Positions 15,946-26,035 of a stretch of DNA of 64,000 nt are shown piece after piece (the stretch's first letter is position 1; every line of letters begins with the position of its first letter). The stretch is taken from assembly GCF_003206155.1 (NCBI RefSeq), contig NZ_PZJV01000002.1:310001-374000 (forward strand), in the 5' to 3' direction. The notes under the pieces are model-generated. The model was not told the origin of the DNA and ran no database searches. It saw nothing but the letters and a program-made list of their open reading frames with translations. The stretch comes from Salinicola halophilus. Its GTDB lineage: Bacteria; Pseudomonadota; Gammaproteobacteria; Pseudomonadales; Halomonadaceae. Position numbers and translations under genes: made by a program.

Positions 15946-18900
15946 ATGTTCAGCGTCCTGCATGCCAATCACCTGGAGGATCTGCGCGACCTGTCGCTGG
16001 CGCTGATGCAGCGCCAGCGGCTCGCTCCGCTGACCCCCGAGACCTACCTGGTCCAGTCCAACGGCATGGCGCAGTGGCTGCGGCTGTCGCTGGCGGAGGC
16101 CGACGGCGTCGCCGCCTCGGTGGACTTTCCGCTGCCGTCGAGCTTCGTCTGGCGGGCGTATCGCGCCGTGCTCGAGCATCACGGCGAAACGATCCCGCTG
16201 CAGTCGCCCTTCGACAAGCGCCCGCTGGCCTGGCGTATCCTGCGCCTGCTCGATGTCCTGATCGCCCGCGACCCCGATACCTTCGCACCGCTCGCGCACT
16301 ACTTGTCTGCCGGCGATCCGGCGGCCGCCGGTCCGGTGGCCGGCACTCCGGTGGCCGGTGATTCGTCGAACGGCGACGCCATGGCGAGCAGGTCCGTGGC
16401 GGCGGATACCACCGCCGCCGCCCTCGACGAGCAGGCCGAGCGCCAGCGCTGGCAGCTGGCGGAGCGTCTCGCCGATCTCTTCGATCAGTACCTCAACTAC
16501 CGTCCGGACTGGCTGGCGGCGTGGGAGGCGGGAGAGACGGCGCCGACGGATCTCGCCGCCGATCAGCGCTGGCAGCCGGCGCTGTGGCGCGCGCTGCTCG
16601 AGGACGCCGACAGCGAGGCCCGGGAGCATCATCGCGCCCGACTGCACGGGCGCTTCGTCACCGCCGCCCGTGGCCTCGAGACACGCCCGGCGGATCTACC
16701 GCCGCGGGTCTACGTCTTCGGTATCTCGACGCTGCCGGCGCAGACGCTGGAGGCGCTGCACGCGCTCTCCGGGGTGATCGACGTCTACCTGATGATCACC
16801 AATCCGTGTCGGCACTACTGGGGCGACATCGTGTCCGACCGCGAAGCGATCAAACGGGCGGGGCGACTCTCCGCCCAGGCGCTGGCGCGTCAGCAGACAC
16901 GCCACCCCGAGGCGCCCCAGCTTGCCGCCCTCGACGAGCAGGCGCTGCATCTTCAGGCCAACCCGCTGCTGGCGGCGTGGGGCGCCCAGGGGCGCGACTT
17001 CATCGTCGGGCTCTACGAGTTCGAGAGTCAGGACGGCGGCTTCGATCTGGAGACGGATCTCTTCCGCGACCCGATCCTGGACGACGCCACGCCCTCGGCC
17101 CCTGCGCTGCTGCACCAGATCCAGCAGGACATCCTCGATCTGGTCCACCCCGGCGAGCGGGCGCGGGAGACGGGCGAGCGCCGCGCCATCGCCGTCGACG
17201 ACGCCTCGCTCTCGCTCTACCGCGTGCACTCGCCGCTGCGGGAAGTCGAAGTCCTCCACGACCGCCTGCTCGACGCCTTCGAGCAGGCGAGCCGGGAAGG
17301 CCAGCCGCTGCGCCCGCGAGACGTGCTGGTGATGGTGCCGGAGATCGACGTCTACGCCCCCTTCATCGAAGCGGTGTTCGGCCAGCTGCCGCCGAGCGAC
17401 CCGCGCCACATTCCGTTCACCATCGCCGACCAGGTGGCGAGCGAGACCCACCCGCTGATGGTCCTGGTGCTCTCGCTGCTGGAGCTGCCGGAGCGCCGCC
17501 TCGGCGTCAGCGAGCTGCTCGATGCCCTCGACGTGCCGGCATTTCGCGCCCGTTTCGGCATCGAGGAGCGGGAGCTGCCCCGCGTACGCCAGTGGCTCGC
17601 CGAGAGCGGCGTGCGCTGGGGGCTCTCCGGCGATCATCGCGCCGCGCTCGGTTTCCCCGCCCTGCACGCGAACAGCTGGGCCTTCGGGCTGGAGCGCATG
17701 CTGCTGGGGTATTCCACCGGCCCGCTGCCGCCGGGAGGCGGCGATTCCACCGGCCCGCTATCGGCGGGGGAGGCCAGCGAGTGCCAGGCGACGAACGAGC
17801 GCGGCTGGCAGTTCGACGCCATCGTGCCATTCGATGAGGTGGGCGGGCTGGAAGCGGATCTCGCCGGGCGCCTCGCCGAGCTGATCCACGTGGTGGAGGG
17901 GCAGTGCCGGGCGCTCGACGCGCCGGGAACGCCGCAGGCGTGGCTCGGCCGGCTGCGCACGCTGCTCGACGCGGTCTTCCAGCCGACGGCGCTGGACGAG
18001 CACGACGTGCTGGCCCGGGTCGATCAGGCGCTGTCGCGCTGGCAGGGCAGCTGCGAGCTGGCCGCTTTCGACACCCCGATCGGGCTGGCCGTGGTGCGCG
18101 ATGCGCTCAAGGCGGAGCTCGACGAGGGCGGCCTGGCGCAGCGATTTCTCTCCGGCAAGGTCAATTTCGCCACCCTGATGCCGATGCGCGCGATTCCGTT
18201 TCGCCAGGTCTATCTGCTCGGCATGAACGACGGTGCCTATCCGCGCACCCGTCAGCCTCAGGACTTCGACCTGATGGCGCAGCGCCCGCGCCCGGGAGAC
18301 CGCTCACGGCGTGACGACGACCGCTATCTGCTGCTGGAGGCGCTGCTCTCCGCCCGGGAGCGCATCACCTTGTCCTGGGTCGGTTTCGATCAGCGCGACA
18401 ACACCCCGCGCCCGCCGTCGGTGCTGATCGGCGAGCTGCTGGACATGCTCGAGCAGGGCTACGCGCCCGACGACATGCCCGCGGGGGCGGAGATCGAGGC
18501 TGCGCTCGCCGCTCGGCTGATCGAGACCCATCCGCTGCAGCCGTTCTCCCGGCGCTATTTTCTCGCCTCCGACCCGCGCTTCACCTTCGATGCGAGCTGG
18601 GAGGCGCTGCATCGGCCCATCGCCGAGACGGACGTCGACGGGGGCGCCGACGCGGCGAACCGCGCCGCCGAGCCGACCCCGAGCGCCCCGGCGGAGGCGC
18701 TCGATATCGCCGATCTCACGCGCGCCCTGCGCCGGCCCTGGAGCGTCTATCTCGCCCGCCTCGGCGTGCGTTTCCAGGACGCCGAAGTGCCCGACGAGGA
18801 CAGCGAGCCGTTCGTGCTCGATGCGCTCGAGGACCACACGCTCAAGCGCGAGCTGCTAGACGCCGGGCGCCGCGGCGAAGCGCTGACGGTGATGGCCGAA

Positions 18901-19743
18901 CGGCTGCGGCTGGCGGGTCGGCTGCCGGCGGCCGGCTTTGGCCTTGCCACCATCGAGGCGCCGCTGAAGCGCCTCGAGACCCAGCTTGCGAGCTTTCGCG
19001 ACCTCACCGCCGATCTCGACCCCTGCGAACCGACAGTGCTGCGTTTCATGGCGCCGGCGACGGCGAAGACCCCGGCGCTGACGCTGGAGTCGCGTATCGA
19101 CGGCCTGTTTCAGGACGGCACGACCGAACAGGGTGACGCCACCTTCGCCTTGGTCACCCTGGAGACGAGCCATTTCGGCCACTTCCAGACCGGTCAGCGC
19201 GGCCAAGAGCGTGAGAGCGCCGGCCCCTGGAAGAAACTGGGCAAGCCGCACCGGCTCTACTCGGGCTATTGTCGCTGGCTGCTGGTCAACGCCGCCGGCG
19301 AGGCGCCGTGTCGCTGGACGGCACTGTTCGAGGATCGCTGGCTCGAGTTTCCTGCGCTAGGCCGGCAGGCGGCGCGGGCGTCGCTCGCGAACTGGCTGGG
19401 GCGCTGGTGGGAGGCGTACCGTCGACCGCTGCCAGCGGTCAGCGAGCTGACCAAAACGCTCTGGGCGGAGTGCGACCGCGAGGCGCTCGCCGCCACCGAA
19501 CGCGGCGAGCCGCTCGAGCCCGCTCTGCGCGACAAGCTCGCCGCCGAGTTCGAGTCCGGCGGGTATCAGCGTGCCTCCGTGATCCAGCGCGAGGGCGGGC
19601 TCGGCCAGCTATGGCGCGACTTCGACGCCTTCGACGCGGCCGACGGCGTGGCCGAAACGGTACGCCACTATCAGCCGTTTCTCGACGCGCTGCTCGGCGC
19701 CTCTCAGCGACGTCACCGCGCCGGCGAAGGAGGCCGCTCATGA
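15946..19743 (+). CDS. recC: Exodeoxyribonuclease V gamma subunit RecC
   Basis: A 1265-residue RecC, the subunit that splits the duplex and scans for Chi in the RecBCD end-processing complex. The N-terminus FSVLHANHLEDL, YLVQSNGMAQWLRL and VDFPLPSSFVWR are characteristic, as are LMPMRAIPFRQVYLLGMNDG and the RPGDRSRRDDDRYLLLEALL segment. It is over 100 residues longer than E. coli RecC (about 1122). Part of the excess is low-complexity insertions such as the Gly/Ala/Pro-rich stretch near residues 125-145 and the STGPL repeat near residue 595. GGAGAG precedes ATG 15946. The stop overlaps recB. Confidence 0.95.
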   Translation: MFSVLHANHLEDLRDLSLALMQRQRLAPLTPETYLVQSNGMAQWLRLSLAEADGVAASVDFPLPSSFVWRAYRAVLEHHGETIPLQSPFDKRPLAWRILRLLDVLIARDPDTFAPLAHYLSAGDPAAAGPVAGTPVAGDSSNGDAMASRSVAADTTAAALDEQAERQRWQLAERLADLFDQYLNYRPDWLAAWEAGETAPTDLAADQRWQPALWRALLEDADSEAREHHRARLHGRFVTAARGLETRPADLPPRVYVFGISTLPAQTLEALHALSGVIDVYLMITNPCRHYWGDIVSDREAIKRAGRLSAQALARQQTRHPEAPQLAALDEQALHLQANPLLAAWGAQGRDFIVGLYEFESQDGGFDLETDLFRDPILDDATPSAPALLHQIQQDILDLVHPGERARETGERRAIAVDDASLSLYRVHSPLREVEVLHDRLLDAFEQASREGQPLRPRDVLVMVPEIDVYAPFIEAVFGQLPPSDPRHIPFTIADQVASETHPLMVLVLSLLELPERRLGVSELLDALDVPAFRARFGIEERELPRVRQWLAESGVRWGLSGDHRAALGFPALHANSWAFGLERMLLGYSTGPLPPGGGDSTGPLSAGEASECQATNERGWQFDAIVPFDEVGGLEADLAGRLAELIHVVEGQCRALDAPGTPQAWLGRLRTLLDAVFQPTALDEHDVLARVDQALSRWQGSCELAAFDTPIGLAVVRDALKAELDEGGLAQRFLSGKVNFATLMPMRAIPFRQVYLLGMNDGAYPRTRQPQDFDLMAQRPRPGDRSRRDDDRYLLLEALLSARERITLSWVGFDQRDNTPRPPSVLIGELLDMLEQGYAPDDMPAGAEIEAALAARLIETHPLQPFSRRYFLASDPRFTFDASWEALHRPIAETDVDGGADAANRAAEPTPSAPAEALDIADLTRALRRPWSVYLARLGVRFQDAEVPDEDSEPFVLDALEDHTLKRELLDAGRRGEALTVMAERLRLAGRLPAAGFGLATIEAPLKRLETQLASFRDLTADLDPCEPTVLRFMAPATAKTPALTLESRIDGLFQDGTTEQGDATFALVTLETSHFGHFQTGQRGQERESAGPWKKLGKPHRLYSGYCRWLLVNAAGEAPCRWTALFEDRWLEFPALGRQAARASLANWLGRWWEAYRRPLPAVSELTKTLWAECDREALAATERGEPLEPALRDKLAAEFESGGYQRASVIQREGGLGQLWRDFDAFDAADGVAETVRHYQPFLDALLGASQRRHRAGEGGRS
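17711..17759 (+). repeat. 33-bp partial tandem repeat inside recC
   Basis: ATTCCACCGGCCCGCT occurs at 17711-17726 and again at 17744-17759, exactly 33 bases apart. The encoded protein repeats STGPL in a Gly/Pro-rich linker. The frame is kept. Confidence 0.7.
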
Positions 19744-22700
19744 CACCTTCGCAAACTCTCGACGAGACGATGAACGACAGCGCCACGATACCGCCGCCGG
19801 CAGGCAGCGATGGGGCCATCGACCCCGGTGTCGTGCCGCTGGCTCTCGATACCCTGCCGCTGACCGGCGAGCATCTGATCGAGGCGAGCGCCGGTACCGG
19901 CAAGACCTTTACGCTGGCCGCGCTCTACGTGCGGCTGGTGCTCGGCCCGCAACCGGGTCGGGAGACGCTGGATTTTCCGCGTGCGCTGACGCCGCCGGAA
20001 ATCCTCGTGGTGACGTTCACCGAAGCCGCCACCGCCGAGCTTCGCGGGCGGATTCGCGCCCGCCTGAAGCAGGCGCGGGCGTGGCTTCTGGCAAGCGCCG
20101 AGGCTCGCGACGACGCCGTGCTGGAGACGCTGCTCGCACCGCTGGCAACGGCGGGCGAGAGCGCGTGCCGCGACGGCGCCCGGCGGCTCGATCAGGCCGC
20201 GCGGCTGATGGATGAAGCGGCGATCTTCACCATCCACGGTTTCTGTCAGCGCATGCTGACCCGCCACGCCTTCGACGCCGGGGCGCGCTTCTCGGCCGAG
20301 CTGCTGCAGGACGGTCGCACACTGCTCGCGCAGACCGTGGCGGACTACTGGCGCCGCGAGTTCTATCCGCTCGACGAACGCTGGCAGCGCCAGATCCGCG
20401 CTGCCTGGAGCGGGCCGGAAGCGCTGGAAGTGGCGCTGCGGCCGCTGCTGAAGGACGGCCGGCCCGAGCCGCTGCTCCTCGCCGGCGAGCGCGTCGACGC
20501 GCCGACGGATCTGGCTGCGCTCTTCGCCGGTCTCGAGCGCGAATTAGAAGCCCGGCAGGCCCTCGAGTCGGCGCTCGTCGAACATTGGGACCGCCAGGCG
20601 ATCGAGGCGGAGATGGCCGCAGCGTTCGACGCCGATGCCCTCAAGAAGAACAGCTACAAGCGCGAGGAGCTCGATTCGCGGCTGGCGAGCGTCGAGACCT
20701 GGCTCGAGCAGGGTGTGTTCGATGCCGCTGATGAGGTCACCGACAGCAGCGGGCGCTTCTGGCTCTCTCAGACGAAGCTCGAGGGGGCGACCAAGAAAGG
20801 GTGTGCCACGCCGACGCATCCGTTCTTTGCCGCGCTGGATCGGCTGAGCGAGACCGCCACGCCGTTCGATGCCATTCGCGACCGGGTGCTGGTCCACGCC
20901 CGCGACCGCATCGCGCAAGCGTTCGCCGCCGAGAAGCGCCGGCGCGGGCTGTGGGAGTTCGCGGATCTCCTCAACGATCTGGATGCCGCGCTGGCGCCCC
21001 CCACGACCAACGAAACGGGCGCGGCGAACGACACGGGCGCGGCCCGGCGGCTCGCCGGGCGCATCCGCGCCGAACTGCCGGTGGCGCTGATCGACGAGTT
21101 CCAGGATACCGACCCGGTGCAGTACCGCATCTTCTCGCGCATCTATCGCGAGTCGCCGACGCTCGCGGTCGAGCCTCAGCCCCCGACCGAGGCGTCGCGC
21201 CCGCCCACGGCGATGCTGATGATCGGCGACCCCAAGCAGGCGATCTACGCCTTCCGCGGCGCCGATATCGATACCTATCTGCGCGCGCGGCGCGCGACCC
21301 CGAGCCGCTTCACCCTGATGCGCAACTTTCGCTCCAGCGAGGCGATGGTCGCGGCGACCAATGCGCTTTTCGGCGGCCATCCACAGCCCTTCGGCAGCGA
21401 CGAGATCCCTTTCGTGGAAGTCCAGGCGCGGGCCAAGGCGACCCGGCTGGTGGCCGCGGACGGCAGCCACGTTGCGGCGCTGGGCACCTGGTGGCCGGAC
21501 AGCGAGCGCCGTGGCCAGGGCGAGTATCAGGCCGAGATGGCTTCGGCGACCCGGGGCGAAGTGCAGCGCCTGCTCGAGGGGGCGTGGCACTTCGAGCGCG
21601 ATGTCGACGGCGACGCCGCCAGCGATGGCATTGCCGATGGCACCCGCGAGCGCACGCCGGTACGCCCGGCGGACATCGCCATTCTGGTGCGCAACGGCGC
21701 CGAGGCGCTCAAGGTGCGCCGGGCGCTGGCCGAGGGCGGTATCCGCAGCGTCTATCTCAGCGAGCGCTCCAGCGTCTTCGACACGCCCCAGGCGTTCGAG
21801 CTGCTGCAGCTGTTCGAGGCGGTGGCCGCGCCGCGCCAGGATGCTCGCCTGAAGGCCGCACTCGCCTGCAATCTGCTCAACGACAGCCCCTGCGATCTGG
21901 CCCCGCTGCTCGCCGACGAGATTCGCTGGGAGCGGGAAGTCGAGCGGTTCGGCGATTATCAGCGCCAGTGGCAGCGGCGCGGACTGCTGCCGATGCTGCG
22001 CACGGTGATGCGCGATTTTCGCGTCGCCGAGCGGCTCGCCCGTCGCCCGGACGGCGAGCGCGCGCTCACCGATCTGCTGCATCTGGGGGAGCTTGCGCAG
22101 AACGCCCAGCAGCATCTCGATGGCGAGCAGGCGCTGCTGCGCTGGTGGCACCGGGCGCTGGAGGCGGGCGTCGAGACGCTCGACAGCCAGGCCCTGAGCC
22201 AGCGCCTGGAGAGCGACGAGGATCTGGTGCGAGTGATCACGGTGCACAAGTCCAAGGGGCTCGAGTATCCCATCGTGCTGCTGCCGTTCGCCTGCTCCTA
22301 TCGCCCCGCGGAGCCGGATCGCCAGAGCGGGTTGCTCGCCCTGCGCGCGCCGCACGGCGAGGGCAGCGTGATGGTCGCCGATCCCACCGAGGCGCAGAAG
22401 CAGCAGGCCGAGCTCGCCCGGCTCGACGAGGACGTGCGGCTGCTCTACGTCGCGCTCACCCGCGCTGCCTTTGCCTGCCGCCTCGGGGTCGCGCATGTCG
22501 CCCGCGGGCGCAGCCGCGCGGGCTCGATGCACGAGACCGCGCTGGGGCGGCTGCTCGGCAGTGACGCCACCGACGATGGCGAAGCGCTGAGGGCGCGACT
22601 GGGCGCCGCCGAGCACGCCGGCTGGCTTGCGGTGGTCGAGCCGCCGGCAGTTCCCGACCACCGCCTGCGGCTCGAGACGGCGCGCGCCGAGATCCAGCCC

Positions 22701-23831
22701 GCACGGCGCTTTCGCGGCGAGATCGACGACGACTGGTGGATCGCCTCCTACACCTCGCTGATCAGCGATGCCCGGCGCACGGTGGGCGACGGGCTCGCCG
22801 CCGGGGAGGATCTGCCGGCGACGCTCGACGTCGAGGTGAGTCGCGAGCGCGACCCGGTACCTCGGCCGCGCATTCGCTCGCTGATCGACTTTCCCCGCGG
22901 GCCGCGCCCCGGCACCTTTCTTCACGGTCTGCTCGAGCGCCTCGAACTCGGGCGACTGGGGGAAGCCGCCTACGCCGAGACGCTCGCGCGCGAGATACCG
23001 CGGCGCCTGGCGCTCGCCGGCTTCGACGCCGACTGGGCGCCGATCGTCACCGAGTCGCTGACCCAACGGCTGCGCCGGCCGCTGCTGGTGGACGGGGGCG
23101 CGGCAGTGACGCTCGATGCGCTGAACGCCTGGAAGGCGGAACTCGAGTTCTGGCTACCGGCAACGGCGGCCTGGAGCGAGCCGCTGGATCGATTGGTGAC
23201 GCGTCTTGAGCCACTGCCGGGGCAACGGCCGCGGCTCGCCCCGCGCAAGCTCAACGGCATGCTCAAGGGTTACATCGACCTGGTGTTCGAGGTGCATGGG
23301 CGCTGGTACGTGCTCGACTGGAAGTCCAACCATCTGGGCGATACGCCGGCGGACTACGTCGGCGAGCGTCTGGCCGCGGCGATGGTCGATCACCGCTACG
23401 ACCTGCAGTACGTGCTCTACGTGCTGGCGCTGCACCGGCTACTCAAGTCCCGGCTGGAAGATTACGACTACGACCGCCACGTGGGCGGCGCCTGCTACGT
23501 CTTTCTGCGCGGCTTCTGCGCCGCCGAGCCGGAAGAGGCGCTTCAAGCCCCCGAAACCGCGCCGGAGAGCTCTCTACAGGCGCCCGAAGCGGCGCCAAGC
23601 GCTTCTCTTCAGGCCTCCGAAACCGTGCCGGAGAGCTCTCTACAGGCGCCCGAAACCGCACCGAAAAGCCCTCCTCAGGCGCCAGAGGCCGCGCCGGGCG
23701 TGTTTTACCGCCGGCCGTCGCGGGCCCTGATCGAGGCGCTGGATGCCTGGCTCGACGGCGACGAGGCGCCGGCGCGTGCGCTGCTCGCCCAGACGACGCC
23801 AAAGGCGATGACGCAGGAGAAAACGACATGA
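19740..23831 (+). CDS. recB: Exodeoxyribonuclease V beta subunit RecB
   Basis: A 1363-residue RecB, the 3'-5' helicase and nuclease of RecBCD. Walker A is EASAGTGKTFT (about residue 48), motif II LIDEFQDTDPVQ (about 450) and motif V-VI ITVHKSKGLEYPIV and LLYVALTRA. The C-terminal nuclease carries GYIDLVF and LDWKSN, with Asp, Asp and Lys of the metal site. It is longer than E. coli RecB (1180). One insertion is a run of 11-residue repeats between the LDWKSN motif and the C-terminus. ATG 19740 overlaps the recC stop; an ATG ten codons on is an alternative. Confidence 0.95.
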   Translation: MTPSQTLDETMNDSATIPPPAGSDGAIDPGVVPLALDTLPLTGEHLIEASAGTGKTFTLAALYVRLVLGPQPGRETLDFPRALTPPEILVVTFTEAATAELRGRIRARLKQARAWLLASAEARDDAVLETLLAPLATAGESACRDGARRLDQAARLMDEAAIFTIHGFCQRMLTRHAFDAGARFSAELLQDGRTLLAQTVADYWRREFYPLDERWQRQIRAAWSGPEALEVALRPLLKDGRPEPLLLAGERVDAPTDLAALFAGLERELEARQALESALVEHWDRQAIEAEMAAAFDADALKKNSYKREELDSRLASVETWLEQGVFDAADEVTDSSGRFWLSQTKLEGATKKGCATPTHPFFAALDRLSETATPFDAIRDRVLVHARDRIAQAFAAEKRRRGLWEFADLLNDLDAALAPPTTNETGAANDTGAARRLAGRIRAELPVALIDEFQDTDPVQYRIFSRIYRESPTLAVEPQPPTEASRPPTAMLMIGDPKQAIYAFRGADIDTYLRARRATPSRFTLMRNFRSSEAMVAATNALFGGHPQPFGSDEIPFVEVQARAKATRLVAADGSHVAALGTWWPDSERRGQGEYQAEMASATRGEVQRLLEGAWHFERDVDGDAASDGIADGTRERTPVRPADIAILVRNGAEALKVRRALAEGGIRSVYLSERSSVFDTPQAFELLQLFEAVAAPRQDARLKAALACNLLNDSPCDLAPLLADEIRWEREVERFGDYQRQWQRRGLLPMLRTVMRDFRVAERLARRPDGERALTDLLHLGELAQNAQQHLDGEQALLRWWHRALEAGVETLDSQALSQRLESDEDLVRVITVHKSKGLEYPIVLLPFACSYRPAEPDRQSGLLALRAPHGEGSVMVADPTEAQKQQAELARLDEDVRLLYVALTRAAFACRLGVAHVARGRSRAGSMHETALGRLLGSDATDDGEALRARLGAAEHAGWLAVVEPPAVPDHRLRLETARAEIQPARRFRGEIDDDWWIASYTSLISDARRTVGDGLAAGEDLPATLDVEVSRERDPVPRPRIRSLIDFPRGPRPGTFLHGLLERLELGRLGEAAYAETLAREIPRRLALAGFDADWAPIVTESLTQRLRRPLLVDGGAAVTLDALNAWKAELEFWLPATAAWSEPLDRLVTRLEPLPGQRPRLAPRKLNGMLKGYIDLVFEVHGRWYVLDWKSNHLGDTPADYVGERLAAAMVDHRYDLQYVLYVLALHRLLKSRLEDYDYDRHVGGACYVFLRGFCAAEPEEALQAPETAPESSLQAPEAAPSASLQASETVPESSLQAPETAPKSPPQAPEAAPGVFYRRPSRALIEALDAWLDGDEAPARALLAQTTPKAMTQEKTT
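23541..23699 (+). repeat. 33-bp tandem repeat in recB (about 4.8 copies)
   Basis: Units start at 23541, 23574, 23607, 23640 and 23673. Each encodes a variant of LQAPETAPESS, giving about 53 residues of Ala/Pro/Glu-rich linker inside the C-terminal nuclease domain. The copies differ by several substitutions, so the expansion is not brand new. All keep frame. Confidence 0.88.
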
Positions 23832-26035
23832 GCCGACGTCGCGAGACGCCGCCGGACGCCACCCCGCAGCTGGGGCTGGCGCTGGACAACGATAGCGACG
23901 GCGAGCAGACCACGGATGGGGCCCACGCTGAGCGCGATTCCCAGACGCCGCCCGCCACGCCGGAGCGCCGGACATCGGTCGCCACGCCGGAGCGCCAGAC
24001 ATCGGTCGCCACGCCGGAGCGCCAGACATCGGTCGCCACGCTGGATCGCCAGAACCTGTTCGCCACGCTGGCACTCTGGGTCGAACTCGGCTGGCTGCGC
24101 CAGCTCGATCGCCACTTCGCGATCTTTCTCGCCGAACACGACGCGAACGCGTCGCCGCTGGTTCTGCTCGCCGCGGTGCTGGTGAGCCATCAGGCGGGGC
24201 GCGGCCACGTCTGCCTGTCGCTGACGCGGGCGCTGGCCGCGCCCCATAGCGCGCTCTCCCTGCCACCGCTCGACGGCGGGCGGGAGCCCGATCAGCCGAT
24301 CACGCTTCCCGAGACGCTGCTGGCGGACGTGACGCGCGAACGCTGGATCGCTGCGCTTGACGACTCGCGGCTGGTCGTCCTAGCGGCGCACGCCACGGGG
24401 GGTGCGACACCGCTGGTGCGCGACGGCGAGCGGCTCTATCTGCGCCGCTACTGGCAGGCGGAGGCGGGCGTGGCCCGGCGGCTGGGCGAGCGTCTCGAGC
24501 ACCCGCTCCCAGTCGAGCCGGCGATGGCCGATCGGCTGGCGGCACTCTTCGCCGGTAACGTCGTTGAGGCCGGCGAACCGGACTGGCAGCGTCTCGCCTG
24601 CGCCCTGGCGCTGCGTCAGCGGCTGACGGTGATCTCCGGCGGCCCCGGTACCGGCAAGACGACCACGGTGACTCGGCTGCTGGCGCTGCTGCAGCAGCAG
24701 GCGCTCGACGGCGGCGGGGAGGCGCTACGGATTCGCCTGGCCGCGCCGACGGGCAAGGCGGCAGCGAGGCTTTCCGAGTCCATCACCGGGGCGGTGAGCC
24801 GGCTCGACGTCGAGGCGCCGGTGCGCGAGGCGATACCGCGGGAGGCGCAGACGCTTCACCGGCTGTTGGGCGCGCGTCCCGACACGCGCCACTTTCGCCA
24901 CCACGCCGAGCGGCCGTTGAGTCTCGATCTGCTGGTGGTGGACGAGGCCTCGATGGTCGATCTGGAGGTGATGGCCGCGCTGCTCGCGGCGCTACCGCCG
25001 GCGGCACGTCTCATCCTGCTGGGGGACAAGGATCAGCTCGCCTCGGTGGAGGCGGGCTCGGTACTGGGGGATCTCTGCGAGGGGGCCGTAGGGAGCGGGG
25101 GATCGGACGCTGCCCTCGGCTACTCCACGCCGCTACGAGACTATCTCGAGACGATGACCGGCGATTCGCTGCCCGCGCTGCCCGCCAATGCGCTGTCGGA
25201 TCATGTCGCCATGCTGCGGCGCAGTTTCCGCTTTCGTGCCGACAGCGGCATCGGTGCGCTGGCCCGGGCGGCGAACGCCGGCGATGGGCGGTCGTTCGTT
25301 GCGTCTCTCGACGCCGGATTCGATGACATCGCCACGCTCGACGTCGACGGCGCCGCCTTCGAGCGAGCGGTGGTTGCGGGCTATCGTGCCCTCTTCGACG
25401 CCCTCGAAGGCGGGGCGGAACCGGCGACGCTGCTCGCACTGCAGGGGCGTTTTCAGGTGCTCTGCGCGCTGCGACGGGGCGCCTGGGGCGTGGAGGGGCT
25501 CAACGAACGCATCGCCCGCGCCCTGCAGCGCCAGGGTTGGCTCGAGCGGGTCGACGGCTGGTACGCCGGTCGCCCTGTGATGGTGACCCATAACGACCCG
25601 CAGCTCGGTCTCTACAACGGCGATCTGGGCCTGGCGCTCAACGACGCCGAGGGCCGCCTGCGGGTCTGCTTCCCCCACGGCGACGGCATTCGCCAGGTGC
25701 TGCCGTCACGACTCGACGCCGCGACCACGGCGTTCGCGATGACGGTGCACAAGTCCCAGGGCTCCGAGTTCGATCACGTACTCTTCGTCCTGCCGGCGCG
25801 GGCCAATCCGATCGTCACCCGCGAGCTGATCTATACCGGGGTGACGCGAGCGAAAGACCGGCTGACGCTGGGGCTCTCCCGAGGCGAGCGCGGGACCGCC
25901 ATGCTTCAGGATGCGGTGGCGCGACAGGTGCTGCGCGAAAGTGCCATCGCCGAGCGGCTGCTCGCCGATGCCGAGCATCGGGCCGAGGCGAGGTTCGATG
26001 ACACTGCAGGTCAGACACGAGGAGACGCACGATGA
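23828..26035 (+). CDS. recD: Exodeoxyribonuclease V alpha subunit RecD
   Basis: A 735-residue RecD, the 5'-3' helicase of RecBCD. Walker A is SGGPGTGKTTT (about residue 272), motif II LLVVDEASMVD, and the C-terminal motifs are VHKSQGSEFDHV and YTGVTRAKDRL. E. coli RecD is 608 residues. Here the first 70 or so residues are a polar extension containing three and a half copies of ATPERQTSV before the conserved domain starts near LFATLALWVELG. ATG 23828 overlaps the recB stop (ATGA), and the recD stop overlaps the creatininase-family gene. Confidence 0.95.
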   Translation: MSRRRETPPDATPQLGLALDNDSDGEQTTDGAHAERDSQTPPATPERRTSVATPERQTSVATPERQTSVATLDRQNLFATLALWVELGWLRQLDRHFAIFLAEHDANASPLVLLAAVLVSHQAGRGHVCLSLTRALAAPHSALSLPPLDGGREPDQPITLPETLLADVTRERWIAALDDSRLVVLAAHATGGATPLVRDGERLYLRRYWQAEAGVARRLGERLEHPLPVEPAMADRLAALFAGNVVEAGEPDWQRLACALALRQRLTVISGGPGTGKTTTVTRLLALLQQQALDGGGEALRIRLAAPTGKAAARLSESITGAVSRLDVEAPVREAIPREAQTLHRLLGARPDTRHFRHHAERPLSLDLLVVDEASMVDLEVMAALLAALPPAARLILLGDKDQLASVEAGSVLGDLCEGAVGSGGSDAALGYSTPLRDYLETMTGDSLPALPANALSDHVAMLRRSFRFRADSGIGALARAANAGDGRSFVASLDAGFDDIATLDVDGAAFERAVVAGYRALFDALEGGAEPATLLALQGRFQVLCALRRGAWGVEGLNERIARALQRQGWLERVDGWYAGRPVMVTHNDPQLGLYNGDLGLALNDAEGRLRVCFPHGDGIRQVLPSRLDAATTAFAMTVHKSQGSEFDHVLFVLPARANPIVTRELIYTGVTRAKDRLTLGLSRGERGTAMLQDAVARQVLRESAIAERLLADAEHRAEARFDDTAGQTRGDAR
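23954..24061 (+). repeat. 27-bp tandem repeat at the recD 5' end
   Basis: Units at 23954-23980, 23981-24007, 24008-24034 and a degenerate fourth at 24035-24061. The middle copies are almost identical. They encode ATPERQTSV repeats in the N-terminal extension of RecD, outside the conserved domain. Confidence 0.9.

Noticed and set aside
15775-16647. Upstream extension of the EamA permease frame
   Set aside because: The added sequence is antisense to recC, lacks membrane features and has no similarity to the family.
20544-23066. Long minus-strand open frame of 840 codons
   Set aside because: It is exactly antisense to recB, has a low-complexity Arg/Gly/Ala/Gln-rich translation and no family features; long antisense frames are expected at this G+C content.
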